This document shows positions 35,085 to 43,701 of a stretch of DNA of 64,000 bases, one piece after another. The notes beneath the pieces were generated by a model. It had not been told where the DNA came from, ran no database searches, and was given only the letters and a program-made list of their open reading frames with translations. The stretch lies in assembly GCA_016870155.1 (NCBI GenBank), contig VGCE01000002.1:1-64000 (forward strand). Direction: 5' to 3'. The position numbers were made by a program, and so were the translations under genes. Positions within the stretch are counted from its first letter, which is position 1. Each line of letters opens with the position of its first letter. This stretch comes from Actinomycetota bacterium. Lineage in GTDB: Bacteria > Actinomycetota > Thermoleophilia > Miltoncostaeales > Miltoncostaeaceae.

Positions 35085-36203
35085 TTACGCGGCGGGCGCG
35101 GTGATGCCTGCCGCCGCGCCCAGCGCCGACAGGAATGCGTCGTTCTCGGATGGCGCCCCGATGGTCACCCGCAAGGTGCCGGGGCACCCGAGCGCGGAGC
35201 CGTTTCGGACGATGACCCCCTGCCTCAGGAGGCCCTCGTGCAGGACGCGGGCATCGGAGCCCGGGTCAGGCGGCTCCATGAGGATAAAGTTGCCGTGGCT
35301 CGGGGTAAAGGGCACCCCCATTTCGGTGAGCGCCGCCGACACCCGGTCGCGCTCGGAAATCGCCTCGTCTACGCGGGCCTGGATGGCCGCCGGGTGCCCC
35401 AGGCTCTCCAGCGCGGCCACCTGCGCCAACTGGTTGGTGTTGAACGGCTGGCGCACGGCGTCGAGGGCCTCGGTCCACGACGCGGATCCGATTCCGTAGC
35501 CCACGCGCAGGCCGCACAGGCCGTATGCCTTGCTGAACGTGCGCGTGACCAGCAGGTTCGGCCGGGTGCGGGCCAGCACCGACACCCGGCCGCGATCGGG
35601 CGCGGCCACGAAGTCGTAGTAGGCCTCGTCCACGAGCACGGCGAGGTCGTGGGGCACGAGATCCACGAATCGCTCGATCTCATCGGCCGACCGGTACACG
35701 CCCGTCGGGTTGTTGGGGTTGCAGATGATCACCAGGCGCGTGCGCTCGTCCACGGCGGCCGCCATGGCATCGAGGTCGTGTCCGCCGTCGGGCGCCAGCG
35801 GCACGGCAATGGCCTCGGCGCCGGCCTCTGCGGCCAGGTGCGGGTACATGGCGAACGACGGCGTGGCGTGGATGATGGTGGTGCCCGGGTCGAGCAGCGC
35901 GGTGCCCGCGTGCACGATGAGCTCGCATGAGCCATTGCCGATGGACACCTGCGCCAGGTCCACGGCGTGGCGGTCGGCGATTGCCGCGCGAAGGGCGCGC
36001 GCGGCGCCGTCGGGGTAGCGGTTGAGCCCCTGCAGGCCCTCGTCGATGACGGCCATCACCTCGGGCAGCGGCGGGAACGGGCTCTCGTTGGATGCCAGCT
36101 TCACCACCGACTCCAGGCCATACCGTTCCATCACCTCGGCCATGGTGAGGCCGGGCTCGTAGTGCGGAATGCCCTCGATGCGCGTGGACGTGCGGATGCC
36201 CAT
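35085..36203 (-). CDS. hisC: Histidinol-phosphate / aromatic amino-acid aminotransferase
   Basis: A 372-residue PLP enzyme of fold type I. Landmarks are KLASNESPFPP, ICNPNNPTGVY, VDEAYYDF, the PLP lysine in TFSKAYGLCGLRVGYG and the C-terminal LRVTIG. The family covers HisC and aromatic aminotransferases that cannot be separated by eye. Lying directly before aroF and tyrA, it more likely transaminates phenylpyruvate, 4-hydroxyphenylpyruvate or prephenate, possibly in addition to histidinol phosphate. It is divergent from the scpA operon. Confidence 0.88.
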   Translation of the reverse strand: MGIRTSTRIEGIPHYEPGLTMAEVMERYGLESVVKLASNESPFPPLPEVMAVIDEGLQGLNRYPDGAARALRAAIADRHAVDLAQVSIGNGSCELIVHAGTALLDPGTTIIHATPSFAMYPHLAAEAGAEAIAVPLAPDGGHDLDAMAAAVDERTRLVIICNPNNPTGVYRSADEIERFVDLVPHDLAVLVDEAYYDFVAAPDRGRVSVLARTRPNLLVTRTFSKAYGLCGLRVGYGIGSASWTEALDAVRQPFNTNQLAQVAALESLGHPAAIQARVDEAISERDRVSAALTEMGVPFTPSHGNFILMEPPDPGSDARVLHEGLLRQGVIVRNGSALGCPGTLRVTIGAPSENDAFLSALGAAAGITAPAA

Positions 36204-36262
36204 CGCGCGGCATCATCGCACGCACGCGCGAAATCGCGGACAGGGGCCGCCGGGGGCGCCGG

Positions 36263-36268
36263 TAATCT
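36263..36268 (+). promoter_or_regulatory. -10 box for leaderless scpA
   Basis: TAATCT lies 7 nt before the scpA GTG and no Shine-Dalgarno sequence is present, so transcription probably starts at the start codon. It lies in the 72-bp divergent gap with hisC. Confidence 0.5.
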
Positions 36269-36275
36269 TGGCCGG

Positions 36276-37001
36276 GTGCCAGCACTCGACGCGAGCGCGG
36301 CCCTTACGCAAGAGGTGCAGATCGACCTCTTCCAGGGGCCCTTTGACCTGCTCCTCACCCTGCTGCTCAGGGATGAGGTCGACATGCTCGAGCTCCCCCT
36401 GGCGCACCTCATCGAGGAGTCGGTAACCCCCTCGCACGAGGAGCGCTGGGACATCGACGCCGCGAGCCAGCTTCTGCTGCTGCTGGCCGCCATCGCGGAC
36501 CTCAAGGGTCGGCGCGTGCTGGGCGAGGACGGCGAGGACGAGCCCGATGTGGATGCCCTTGCCATGCGCGAGGCGCTGGAGGCCCGGCTGGTGGCATACG
36601 CGCCCTTCCAGCGGGCTGCGCTATGGCTGGCCGAGCGGCTTCGCGCCGCGCAGGGCCCGCGCTACCGGCGGGTGCCGCCCGGCACCGCGGCTGCCGTGCC
36701 CGTGCGCGACGACCCGGCCCGGCTTCGCGCCGCGATGGACACGATGGTGGAGGCGCCGCCCGCGCCGTCGCTCGAGCACATGGGCGTGCAGCGGCGCCCC
36801 CTGCCTGAGCTCCTCGGTCGGCTGCGGGAGTCGATCGCCCGGCTGCGCGAGGTGTCGTTCGAGCAGGTGGTGTCCGACTGCGACAGGCTCGAGGAGGCCC
36901 TCACGCTGCTGGCGGCGCTCGAGCTGGTGCGCCGCGGCGAGGCCGAACTTCGCCAGGACGTCCCGTTCGGCGACATCCTCATCACCGGCACCCGCGCATG
37001 A
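36276..37001 (+). CDS. scpA: Segregation and condensation protein A
   Basis: ScpA is the kleisin of the SMC-ScpAB complex that organises chromosomes. The 241-residue protein starts near VPALDASA and has the family block IDLFQGPFDLLLTLL, then LLRDEVDMLELPLAHL, and a C-terminal winged-helix region (SFEQVVSDCDRLEEALTLLAALELV). The GTG at 36276 is chosen because it immediately precedes the conserved block; upstream frame shadows hisC. It overlaps scpB by 4 bp. Confidence 0.95.
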   Translation: MPALDASAALTQEVQIDLFQGPFDLLLTLLLRDEVDMLELPLAHLIEESVTPSHEERWDIDAASQLLLLLAAIADLKGRRVLGEDGEDEPDVDALAMREALEARLVAYAPFQRAALWLAERLRAAQGPRYRRVPPGTAAAVPVRDDPARLRAAMDTMVEAPPAPSLEHMGVQRRPLPELLGRLRESIARLREVSFEQVVSDCDRLEEALTLLAALELVRRGEAELRQDVPFGDILITGTRA

Positions 37002-37579
37002 CCGGCCTGGCGCGCACCGTGGAGGCGCTGCTGTTCATCGCGCCCGAGCCGCTGGAGATGGGCACCATCGAGGACATCACCGGCGAGCCGGCGAGCGAGA
37101 TCACCCTGGCCCTGGGTGAGATACGCGAGCGGCACGCCGACGACACGGGGCTCGAGCTGGCAGAGATCGCCGGGGGCTGGGCGCTCCGCACCCGCGCCGA
37201 CCTTGCCCCCGCCTGCGACCGCCTGCGCGCCCGCCCGCGCGAGGACCGGCTCTCCCCCGCCGCAATGGAGACCCTCGCGGTGGTGGCGTACCTCGAGCCG
37301 GTCACCCGCCGCGAGATCGGGCGCCTTCGCGGAGTGGATGTGGACAGCACCGTAAGCAGCCTGCTCGACCGCGGGCTCATCGAGGAGCTCGAGACATCGG
37401 GCGCGGGCCCGGCCACCTTCCGCACCACCACGCTGTTCCTCGAGCGCTTCGGGCTGGCCCGGCGGGGCGACCTGCCGAGCCTGGAGCGCTTCGAGCTCAC
37501 GGGGCCCGAGGCCCAGGCGCTTCGCGCCCGCCTGCAGCAGGCCGAACTCATCGCGGAGGCCGAGACCGGCGATGGCTGA
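36998..37579 (+). CDS. scpB: Segregation and condensation protein B
   Basis: A 193-residue double winged-helix protein that dimerises on ScpA in the bacterial condensin complex. It begins LARTVEALLFIAPEP, with the second domain from LSPAAMETLAVVAYLEPVTR and the typical YRTT-like FRTTTLFLERFGL. The ATG overlaps scpA (ATGA) and its 3' end overlaps rluB by 8 bp. Confidence 0.95.
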   Translation: MTGLARTVEALLFIAPEPLEMGTIEDITGEPASEITLALGEIRERHADDTGLELAEIAGGWALRTRADLAPACDRLRARPREDRLSPAAMETLAVVAYLEPVTRREIGRLRGVDVDSTVSSLLDRGLIEELETSGAGPATFRTTTLFLERFGLARRGDLPSLERFELTGPEAQALRARLQQAELIAEAETGDG

Positions 37580-38294
37580 CATGCGGGTGCATCGCGCCCT
37601 GGCACAGGCCGGGGTCGCGAGCCGCCGCGCCGCCGAGAAGCTGGTCGCCGAGGGGCGGGTAACCGTGAACGGCGCCGTGGCCACGGTGGGCCAGGTGGTG
37701 GGCGACCGCGACGTGGTGGCCGTGGACGGCGCGCCGATCACCCCCGAGCCGCTGAGCACCTACATGCTCAACAAGGCGCTCGGCGTGGTGTCCACGGCGT
37801 CCGACCCGCAGGGCCGCCCCACGGTGCTCGACGGCCTGCCCGACGACGTGCGCCTCTACCCCATCGGCCGGCTCGACATCAACACCAGCGGCCTCTTGCT
37901 CATCACCAACGACGGCGACCTGGCCCATCGGCTCATGCACCCGCGCTCGAAGGTGCCGAAGGAATACGAGGCACTGGTGGAGGGACGGGTATCGTCCGCG
38001 TCCGTGCGACTGCTCCGCGACGGAATCGAACTCGACGACGGCCCTACCCAGCCGGCGAAGGTGGAGGTGATCGACCGCGACGCCAAGGGCGGCACGTGGC
38101 TGCGCATCGAGATCACCGAGGGCCGCAACCGGCAGGTGCGCCGCATGTGCGAGGCCGTGGGCCACCCCGTGCGGCGCCTGGTGCGTACCCGCTACGGAGG
38201 CCTGGGGCTGGGGCGCCTGCGCCGGGGCGAGCACCGCATGCTCTCGTCGGCCGAGATCGCCCGGCTGCAGGCACAGGTGGGGATGGCCAGGTGA
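37572..38294 (+). CDS. rluB: Ribosomal large-subunit pseudouridine synthase (RluB/RsuA family)
   Basis: A 240-residue pseudouridine synthase. It has an N-terminal S4 RNA-binding domain (about 4-65) and the catalytic aspartate in IGRLDINTSGLLLITNDG, then PKEY and GRNRQVRRMCEAVGHPV. Its position after scpAB is widely conserved and fits RluB, though RsuA/RluB/RluE cannot be separated by sequence alone. The ATG at 37572 overlaps scpB by 8 bp; the stop overlaps aroH (GTGA). Confidence 0.9.
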   Translation: MADMRVHRALAQAGVASRRAAEKLVAEGRVTVNGAVATVGQVVGDRDVVAVDGAPITPEPLSTYMLNKALGVVSTASDPQGRPTVLDGLPDDVRLYPIGRLDINTSGLLLITNDGDLAHRLMHPRSKVPKEYEALVEGRVSSASVRLLRDGIELDDGPTQPAKVEVIDRDAKGGTWLRIEITEGRNRQVRRMCEAVGHPVRRLVRTRYGGLGLGRLRRGEHRMLSSAEIARLQAQVGMAR

Positions 38295-38686
38295 GCGAGC
38301 GCATCCGCGCGATACGCGGCGCCATCACCGTGACCGAGGACACCCCCGACGAGGTGGTGTCGGCCACGCGTCTGATGCTCGAGGACATCATCGCCCGCAA
38401 CGATCTGTTGCCCGACGACATGGTGTCGCTCATCTTCACCGCCACCGGCGATGTGACCAGCCAGTTCCCCGCCGTGGCTGCCCGCGAGATGGGCCTGCTG
38501 GGGGTGCCGCTGCTCTGCGCCACCGAGATTCCCGTACCCGGCTCGCTGCCCATGTGCGTGCGCGTGATGCTGCATGCCTATATGCCCGTGGATGCTGAGG
38601 TTTCGCACAGCTACCTGCGCGAGGCCGTGCGGCTGCGCGACGACCTGGTGGACGGCGGCGACGCGGGTGGCAGCGCGAACTTGTAA
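38291..38686 (+). CDS. aroH: Chorismate mutase, AroH type
   Basis: A 131-residue trimeric-type (Bacillus AroH) chorismate mutase converting chorismate to prephenate. Diagnostic residues are IRAIRGAITV (active-site Arg), the segment around residue 38-60 with DMVSLIFTATGDV, FPAVAAREMG, VPLLCATEI and LPMCVRVMLHAY. The GTG at 38291 overlaps the rluB stop by 4 bp. It supplies prephenate for the tyrA enzyme encoded in the divergent operon 4 kb away. An ATACGG/CCGTAT stem lies 11-45 bp after the stop. Confidence 0.94.
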   Translation: MSERIRAIRGAITVTEDTPDEVVSATRLMLEDIIARNDLLPDDMVSLIFTATGDVTSQFPAVAAREMGLLGVPLLCATEIPVPGSLPMCVRVMLHAYMPVDAEVSHSYLREAVRLRDDLVDGGDAGGSANL

Positions 38687-38780
38687 AGCGTGTGTTGGGA
38701 TACGGCACCCCCGTTCCGCCTTACCCCGTATGGATGCCTAACCTCCCCGTGGCCCTTCCTCTCACCCTCGAGGTCGTCTC

Positions 38781-39641
38781 ATGAATCGCTTTGCAAAGCC
38801 GTTCGCAGTCGGCGCCGCGGGACTCGCGGGCGCCGTTGCAATCGGCGTCGGCTCCGCCGGCGCGCAGCCCATGCCGCCGCCTTGTTTACCCAACCAGTAT
38901 CCCACCCAGGCCCAGCCATGCATGCCCGCCGGCTTCACGCCGCCCACGCCGCCCTCGGGGGCCCCGCAGCCGGGCGGAACCGGCGGTAACGGTGGCGCCA
39001 TGCCTCCGGGCATGCCGATGCCAGGAGGAGGACCCGCAGGCCCCGGCGGCAACAGTGGAGCCGGGGGCATGATGCTTCCGCCGCTCGCCGCCTGCGCGCC
39101 CGGCCAGATTCCGACGGCGGCCGCTCCCTGCAAGTTCGACAGCACAGGCATGGCGGAGTGCGGCCCCGGGGGCCCGCCCAAGCTGGGCATTGACGGGTCG
39201 CTTCCGCCGGGCGCCGTGCCCTGCAAGCCCAAGGGCTTGGGCCCGCAGCTCGACATGGCACCGCCCAAGGAGGCCACGGCGAAGCTCATGACGCTCGACG
39301 TGGAGGTCGATGGCTCGGGTGAGACCCCGGGCACCTTCGACGTCACCCTCGTGGCGATCAAGAAGGGCATCGGCAAGGCCGCTCGCGCCCAGATGCAGGA
39401 GGCACTCGAGGGCGAGTCGTTCATCATCGACGCCACCAAGGCCAAGTGCTTCGCCGACAAGAAGTCGGACCCCGACGCCGTGGCCGACAAGGTGTCGTGC
39501 AAGGTGCTGAGCAAGGAGACCGACGACTCGGCCAGCACTCTGCGCGCCACCGTGGTGACGCGCATGAAGTTCGACGAGGCCACGCGCCAGCCGAGCTTCA
39601 AGGCGACCAAGTTCGTGATCCGCGGCAAGAGCAAGATCTAG
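38781..39641 (+). CDS. Secreted Cys/Pro/Gly-rich protein of unknown function
   Basis: A 286-residue exported protein. The ATG at 38781 follows GAGG by about 8 nt and begins a signal peptide (to about residue 28, SAGA). The next 140 residues are rich in Pro, Gly, Met and Cys and contain two copies of a CxPxQxPTxAxPC unit (PCLPNQYPTQAQPC and ACAPGQIPTAAAPC), plus a third partial copy ending AVPCKPKG. The last 120 residues are a charged alpha/beta domain (KLMTLDVEVDGSGETPG onward) with two further cysteines. I recognise no family. It is monocistronic between aroH and the convergent arfB. Confidence 0.7.
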   Translation: MNRFAKPFAVGAAGLAGAVAIGVGSAGAQPMPPPCLPNQYPTQAQPCMPAGFTPPTPPSGAPQPGGTGGNGGAMPPGMPMPGGGPAGPGGNSGAGGMMLPPLAACAPGQIPTAAAPCKFDSTGMAECGPGGPPKLGIDGSLPPGAVPCKPKGLGPQLDMAPPKEATAKLMTLDVEVDGSGETPGTFDVTLVAIKKGIGKAARAQMQEALEGESFIIDATKAKCFADKKSDPDAVADKVSCKVLSKETDDSASTLRATVVTRMKFDEATRQPSFKATKFVIRGKSKI

Positions 39642-39680
39642 GCGCGCACACCGCCCGGAGCCGCAGCATCGGGCCCGGCG

Positions 39681-40109
39681 TCAGTCCTCGTCAGAGGGCC
39701 GGCGCCGGGCCTTCTTCTTGCCCGCAAGCCGCTCGCGCTCGCGCCGCTGGCGTGCGCGGGCGCTGGCGCCGGGGCGCGTGGGCACGCGGCGGGGGTCCTC
39801 GGCCAGGGCCTCCACGATGAGCTCCACCATGCGGTCCACCGCCAGGGCGCGATTGCGCGCCTGATGGCGCTCGCGGCGGGCGCTCACGCGAAGCTCATCG
39901 GCCGAGGTGACGCGCGTGGAAAGCCGTGCGCGAATGAGATCGCGCCCGCGTGAGCCCACCGGGATGCGCCCGATGGGCATGCGCACTTCCACTCGCGTGG
40001 ACACCGCATTGACGTTCTGCCCGCCGGGGCCGCCGGACCGCGAGAACGTGACGCGCGCATGGCGCTCCACTGCCTCGCGAATACGGGGCTCGGAGGCCCG
40101 CCCGCTCAC
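39681..40109 (-). CDS. arfB: Peptidyl-tRNA hydrolase ArfB (YaeJ-like release factor)
   Basis: A 142-residue stalled-ribosome rescue factor. It has the GGQ catalytic motif at 29-31 (SRSGGPGGQNVN) and a long basic C-terminal tail (RARQRRERERLAGKKKARRR) like the one that enters the mRNA channel in E. coli ArfB. The GTG at 40109 overlaps the plsC2 stop by 4 bp; the upstream frame shadows that gene. It ends the trpS-plsC2-arfB operon. Confidence 0.92.
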   Translation of the reverse strand: MSGRASEPRIREAVERHARVTFSRSGGPGGQNVNAVSTRVEVRMPIGRIPVGSRGRDLIRARLSTRVTSADELRVSARRERHQARNRALAVDRMVELIVEALAEDPRRVPTRPGASARARQRRERERLAGKKKARRRPSDED

Positions 40110-40939
40110 GCGCCCGCCCCGGTGCCCCCCGGGGACGCATCCGCGCCGGTCACCCGGCGCGCCCGCTGCGCGTCCTCGGCTTCGCGGCGCAGGGCATCCT
40201 CCGCCCCACGGCGCAGGGCGTCCTTGGCGGCCTTGCCCACGAGGGGAATGCCGGGCGCACCCGTGGGCGGGTCCTGGTACGGACCACCCACCAGCGGCAC
40301 CATGCACGAAAGGTGCCACATGATGCGCTCCACGGCGCGGCGGTTGCGTCCCGCACGCGGCGACTCGCGGATGTCGTCCATGGGTATCGCCGGGCCGAAC
40401 CGGATGCGCACCGGGCCCTTGAGCATCTGGGAGTCCCAGATGGCGGCGGGGATCACCTGCACGTCAGGCCGGGTGGCGAAGTAGCCCGCGCCTGGGAAAC
40501 CGGGGCTCATGCGACCGGTGCGCGTGACGCCCCCCTCGGGGAAGATGAGCAGGGCCTCGCCACGGGCCAGCAGGTCGCGGCCCATGCGCACGGCCCAGAC
40601 GTCGGGCGACTGGCGCTTCACCGGGAACCCACCGATGCGCGAGAGCCAGGCCTCGAGCAGGCGGGGGCCGAAGAGCTCCTCCTTGCCCATGGTCCACACG
40701 GGACGGGGAAGCGCGGCCACGGCCACGAGCAGCGGATCGATGAACGCCACGTGGTTGCTCACGATGAGCGTCGGCCCGGCCTGTGGCAGGTGCTCCGCGC
40801 CTGCCACCCTCATGCGCAGCGGGCCGTACGACAGCGCCTTCAGCACGCCCTTGGTGGGAACCCACACGGGCTTCCACACGCGCGGGTGCCGCCGCGGGCG
40901 GAGGCGCTCGAACCCGTGGGTGCCCCGCCCCTCATCCAC
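40106..40939 (-). CDS. PlsC-like acyltransferase (second copy)
   Basis: A 277-residue lysophospholipid-acyltransferase-family protein with NHVAFIDP (NHxxxxD box) and FPEGGVTRTG. It is more divergent than the plsC at 25089 and carries a C-terminal extension rich in Arg/Glu/Ala (about 235-277). The GTG at 40939 begins 8 bp after the trpS stop; the long upstream frame shadows trpS. Substrate unknown: phosphatidic-acid synthesis or acylation of another lipid. Confidence 0.84.
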   Translation of the reverse strand: MDEGRGTHGFERLRPRRHPRVWKPVWVPTKGVLKALSYGPLRMRVAGAEHLPQAGPTLIVSNHVAFIDPLLVAVAALPRPVWTMGKEELFGPRLLEAWLSRIGGFPVKRQSPDVWAVRMGRDLLARGEALLIFPEGGVTRTGRMSPGFPGAGYFATRPDVQVIPAAIWDSQMLKGPVRIRFGPAIPMDDIRESPRAGRNRRAVERIMWHLSCMVPLVGGPYQDPPTGAPGIPLVGKAAKDALRRGAEDALRREAEDAQRARRVTGADASPGGTGAGA

Positions 40940-40947
40940 GACGCGCT

Positions 40948-41946
40948 CTACAGGCCCATGGCCGCGGTGGCCTCGGCCAACACAGGGCCGGCGATGGCCC
41001 GGGCGCGCTCGGCGCCCTCCTCGAGGATCGCCTCGAGCTCCGCGGGGTCGGCCATCAGCTGCTCGCGCCGATCGCGGATGGGGCCGATGAGCGCCTTCAC
41101 CTTCTCGGCCAGGTTGCGCTTGTCGGCCACGCAGCCCAGCGTGGCGGTGGTGCAGCCCTCGAAGATCTCCGTGATCTCGGCGTCGGACGCCCCCATGAGC
41201 TTCTGCCACGAGAACACGTTGCAGATCTCCGGGTTACCGGGGTCGTCCTTCTTGATGCGCTGCGGGTCGGTGACCATGCTCATCACCTGCTTGTCGATCT
41301 CCTCATCCGATGAGGCGAGGGTGATCGCGTTGCCATAGCTCTTGCTCATCTTGCGGCCGTCCATGCCCAGCAGCAGGGGGGCATCGGAGATGATGGCCTC
41401 GGGCTCCGGGAACACCGGGCCGTAGAGGTGGTTGAAGCGGCGCACGACCTCGCGCGAGAGCTCCAGGTGCGGCAGCTGGTCCTGGCCCACCGGCACGCGC
41501 GTGGCCTTGTAGAGGATGACGTCGGCGGTCTGCAGCAAGGGGTAGCCCAGGAACCCGTAGGTGAGCAGGTGCTCGCCGAGTTCGTCGATCTGCCCCTTGT
41601 AGGTGGGCACGCGCTCGAGCCACGACAGCGGGGTGATCATGCCCAGCAGGATCGCCAACTCGGCATGCTGGGGAACGTCGCTCTGGCGGAACACGATGCT
41701 GCGCTCGGGGTCCACCCCCGCGGCCAGCCAGTCGGCCACCATCTCGGTGCCTTTCGCGCGGATGCCCTGAACGTCTTCATAGCCTGTGGTGAGCGCGTGG
41801 AGGTCGGCCACCATGTAGATGCACTCGTAGTCGTCCTGCATGCGCACCCAGTTGCCCAGGGCGCCGAGCAGGTGACCCACGTGCAACTGACCCGTGGGGC
41901 GCATGCCCGAGAGCACGCGCGGGCGTGTGGCGGAGGCGGTGGACAC
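40948..41946 (-). CDS. trpS: Tryptophanyl-tRNA synthetase
   Basis: A class I synthetase charging tRNA-Trp. The 332-residue protein has the HIGH equivalent HVGH (22-25, in GMRPTGQLHVGH), GYPLLQTADVILY, GQDQLPHLELSRE and KMSKS. The GTG at 41946 is chosen because TACACT lies 8 nt upstream and the longer frame (to 41997) adds only non-conserved residues. It is divergent from the CPBP protease gene. Confidence 0.95.
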   Translation of the reverse strand: MSTASATRPRVLSGMRPTGQLHVGHLLGALGNWVRMQDDYECIYMVADLHALTTGYEDVQGIRAKGTEMVADWLAAGVDPERSIVFRQSDVPQHAELAILLGMITPLSWLERVPTYKGQIDELGEHLLTYGFLGYPLLQTADVILYKATRVPVGQDQLPHLELSREVVRRFNHLYGPVFPEPEAIISDAPLLLGMDGRKMSKSYGNAITLASSDEEIDKQVMSMVTDPQRIKKDDPGNPEICNVFSWQKLMGASDAEITEIFEGCTTATLGCVADKRNLAEKVKALIGPIRDRREQLMADPAELEAILEEGAERARAIAGPVLAEATAAMGL

Positions 41947-41954
41947 GGCGCGGG

Positions 41955-41960
41955 AGTGTA
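41955..41960 (-). promoter_or_regulatory. -10 box for leaderless trpS
   Basis: TACACT on the minus strand ends 8 nt before the trpS GTG. No Shine-Dalgarno sequence is present, matching the leaderless pattern of this genome. Confidence 0.5.
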
Positions 41961-42034
41961 GCCCTCGTGGCGGGAGCCGTTCGCACCGGGCGGCCACGCG
42001 TGCTGTTGCCCCACCGGGCCACAGAACCGCCCGT

Positions 42035-42040
42035 TACGCT
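42035..42040 (+). promoter_or_regulatory. -10 box for the CPBP protease gene
   Basis: TACGCT ends 8 nt before the ATG at 42049, with no ribosome-binding site in between. It is the mirror of the trpS arrangement on the other side of a 102-bp divergent gap. Confidence 0.45.
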
Positions 42041-42048
42041 GCGGAACG

Positions 42049-42789
42049 ATGCCTGACGCGCCACCTGCCGGTCCCCCCGTGCCTTCTCCTCCCATGCGGC
42101 GCATGTTCGCTCCCGGGGCGGCGTGGCGCATCGCATGGCCGATCGCCATGGTGGCCATCGGCATCGCAGCGCTGGTGCTGGTGGGCGCCCTATCGGACGC
42201 CATCGGTGCGTCAGCCGACTCCACCACGGCCATCGCCACCTTCATGGGCAGCGGGGTGATCCTGCTCGGCGGCCTGCTGCTGGTGCGGGCGCTGCCGCGG
42301 GCCCAGCGCCGGGTGACAGTCACCACCAAGGGTCGCCTGTGGCCGGGAATCGGTCTGGGCCTCGCGGTGGGCCTGGGATGCGTGGTGGGGTCGGGTGCCA
42401 TCATCGCCGCGGGCGCTGAGCTCGACGAGGGCGCGAAGCAGGCGCTCGAGGACCTCGACATCTCGGTGGGCGTCACGTGGTGGCAGATGACGCTCATGGT
42501 GGTGGCCCTGGTCATCTTCGCCCCACTGGGCGAGGAACTGCTGTTCCGCGGGCTGGAACTACGCGGCCTGGTGCGCCTGATGCCCTTCGCCCTCGCCGCC
42601 CCGCTGTCGGGCATCGTGTTCACGGCCGCGCACCTGGACGCCTATCTGGTGTGGCCCCGCGCCCTGGCCCTTGTGCTGGTGGGCTGGGTACTGGCCTGGC
42701 TCTACCGCTGGCGCGGCCTCGTGGGATCGGTGGTTGCCCACGGCACCGTGAACGCCGTGGCGGCCGTCGCCCTCATCGCGCAGGGATAA
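42049..42789 (+). CDS. CPBP-family intramembrane glutamic endopeptidase
   Basis: A 246-residue polytopic membrane protein with about six hydrophobic helices. The three motifs of the CPBP (Abi/CAAX) protease family are intact: EExxxR as GEELLFRG (E162, E163, R167), FxxxH as FTAAH (F191, H195) and HxxxN as HGTVN (H231, N235). Members cleave within or next to the membrane; the substrate here is unknown. It ends near a GC hairpin and is convergent with a frameshifted secreted-protein gene. Confidence 0.88.
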   Translation: MPDAPPAGPPVPSPPMRRMFAPGAAWRIAWPIAMVAIGIAALVLVGALSDAIGASADSTTAIATFMGSGVILLGGLLLVRALPRAQRRVTVTTKGRLWPGIGLGLAVGLGCVVGSGAIIAAGAELDEGAKQALEDLDISVGVTWWQMTLMVVALVIFAPLGEELLFRGLELRGLVRLMPFALAAPLSGIVFTAAHLDAYLVWPRALALVLVGWVLAWLYRWRGLVGSVVAHGTVNAVAAVALIAQG

Positions 42790-42790
42790 C

Positions 42791-42810
42791 CGCCCGCGCT
42801 GGGGCGGGCG
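42791..42810. terminator. Possible bidirectional terminator hairpin
   Basis: CGCCCG and CGGGCG form a 6-bp stem with an 8-nt loop just after the CPBP stop and before the end of the convergent secreted-protein gene, the expected place for a shared terminator. No T-run follows on either side. Confidence 0.35.
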
Positions 42811-42826
42811 ATCACGCCCGCACCCC

Positions 42827-43701
42827 TCAGCCGGTGCCGGCCCTGGCGCGCACGGTGAGCTTCGGCAGGGTGACCGTGCGGAGCGTCGTCCGGGTCGTGG
42901 CTGCGCCTCGGGGCGTGAAAGCGAGGGTCATGGTCACCTTCACGGGTCCCTTCAGGCGACGGCGCTGCACCCATGCCCTGGGCAGGCAGGTGGCCACCGC
43001 GCTTCCCGGAGCCGTGAATGCCTTGGTCGTCACGCAGGCGACCCGGCCAGCTGCGGTGCCGGTGACCGTGGCGGTGCCCGCTCCGGTGGTGGTGATCCTG
43101 GTGCGGATGATGCCGCCGACGCGGCGCGGGGTGGCTGCGGTGGCCGTCGCAGTGACCGCAGGGGGTGTCGGCGAACCGGCCGCGAAAGTCGCGCTCACGC
43201 TGGTGGCCTGGGTCATCGTCACCGTGCAGGTGGTCGAGGTACCCGTGCAGGCGCCGCCCCAGCTGCTGAACACCGAGTCGACTGCGGGATGCGCGGTGAG
43301 AGTGATGCTCGAGCCGATCGCGAACACACCGCTGCAGGTGAGCCCGCAGTCGATGCCCTGCGGTGCGGAGGTAACCGATCCCGACCCGGCGCCAGAGCGG
43401 GTGACGGTAAGGCGGTCGCGGATCCCGCGGGGCGGGTGGCGGCCTGGATGATGTAGTTGAAACCATATATGCGGGTCCACACTGCCGTCGCCGCGCCATC
43501 CGGACCGATTGCGATCTGCGGGCTGTCGGCGGTCTGTCCGGTGGCCGAGAGATCGACCGGGGTGCCGAAGTTGCCAAGCGCGGATGACGAGCCCGCAAGC
43601 AGCGTGACGGCCAGGAGCGCGCCGACAGACCACCTGCCTCTGAGCGGTCGCCTCATCCCGCCAAACCTGCCGTGGGTGCGTGGCCGTGATGGTGCGGGCA
43701 T
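42827..43701 (-). pseudogene. Frameshifted secreted repeat protein (propeller unit plus InlB-type beta repeat)
   Basis: The gene starts at ATG 43701 with GGAG upstream. It encodes a signal peptide (VGALLAVTLLAGSSSALG) and one propeller-like unit (FGTPVDLSATG ... AVWTRIYGFNYIIQAATRP). The frame then runs into nonsense. From about 43411 the other frame continues with LTVTRSGAGSGSVTSAPQG and an InlB/bacterial-repeat-like domain (WGGACTGTSTTCTVTMTQATSV), ending at 42827. One extra C at the GCCTT near 43410 would restore A-L-T-V-T across the junction. Relatives usually carry several propeller units; only one remains. It may be a true pseudogene or an assembly collapse with an indel. Confidence 0.65.
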
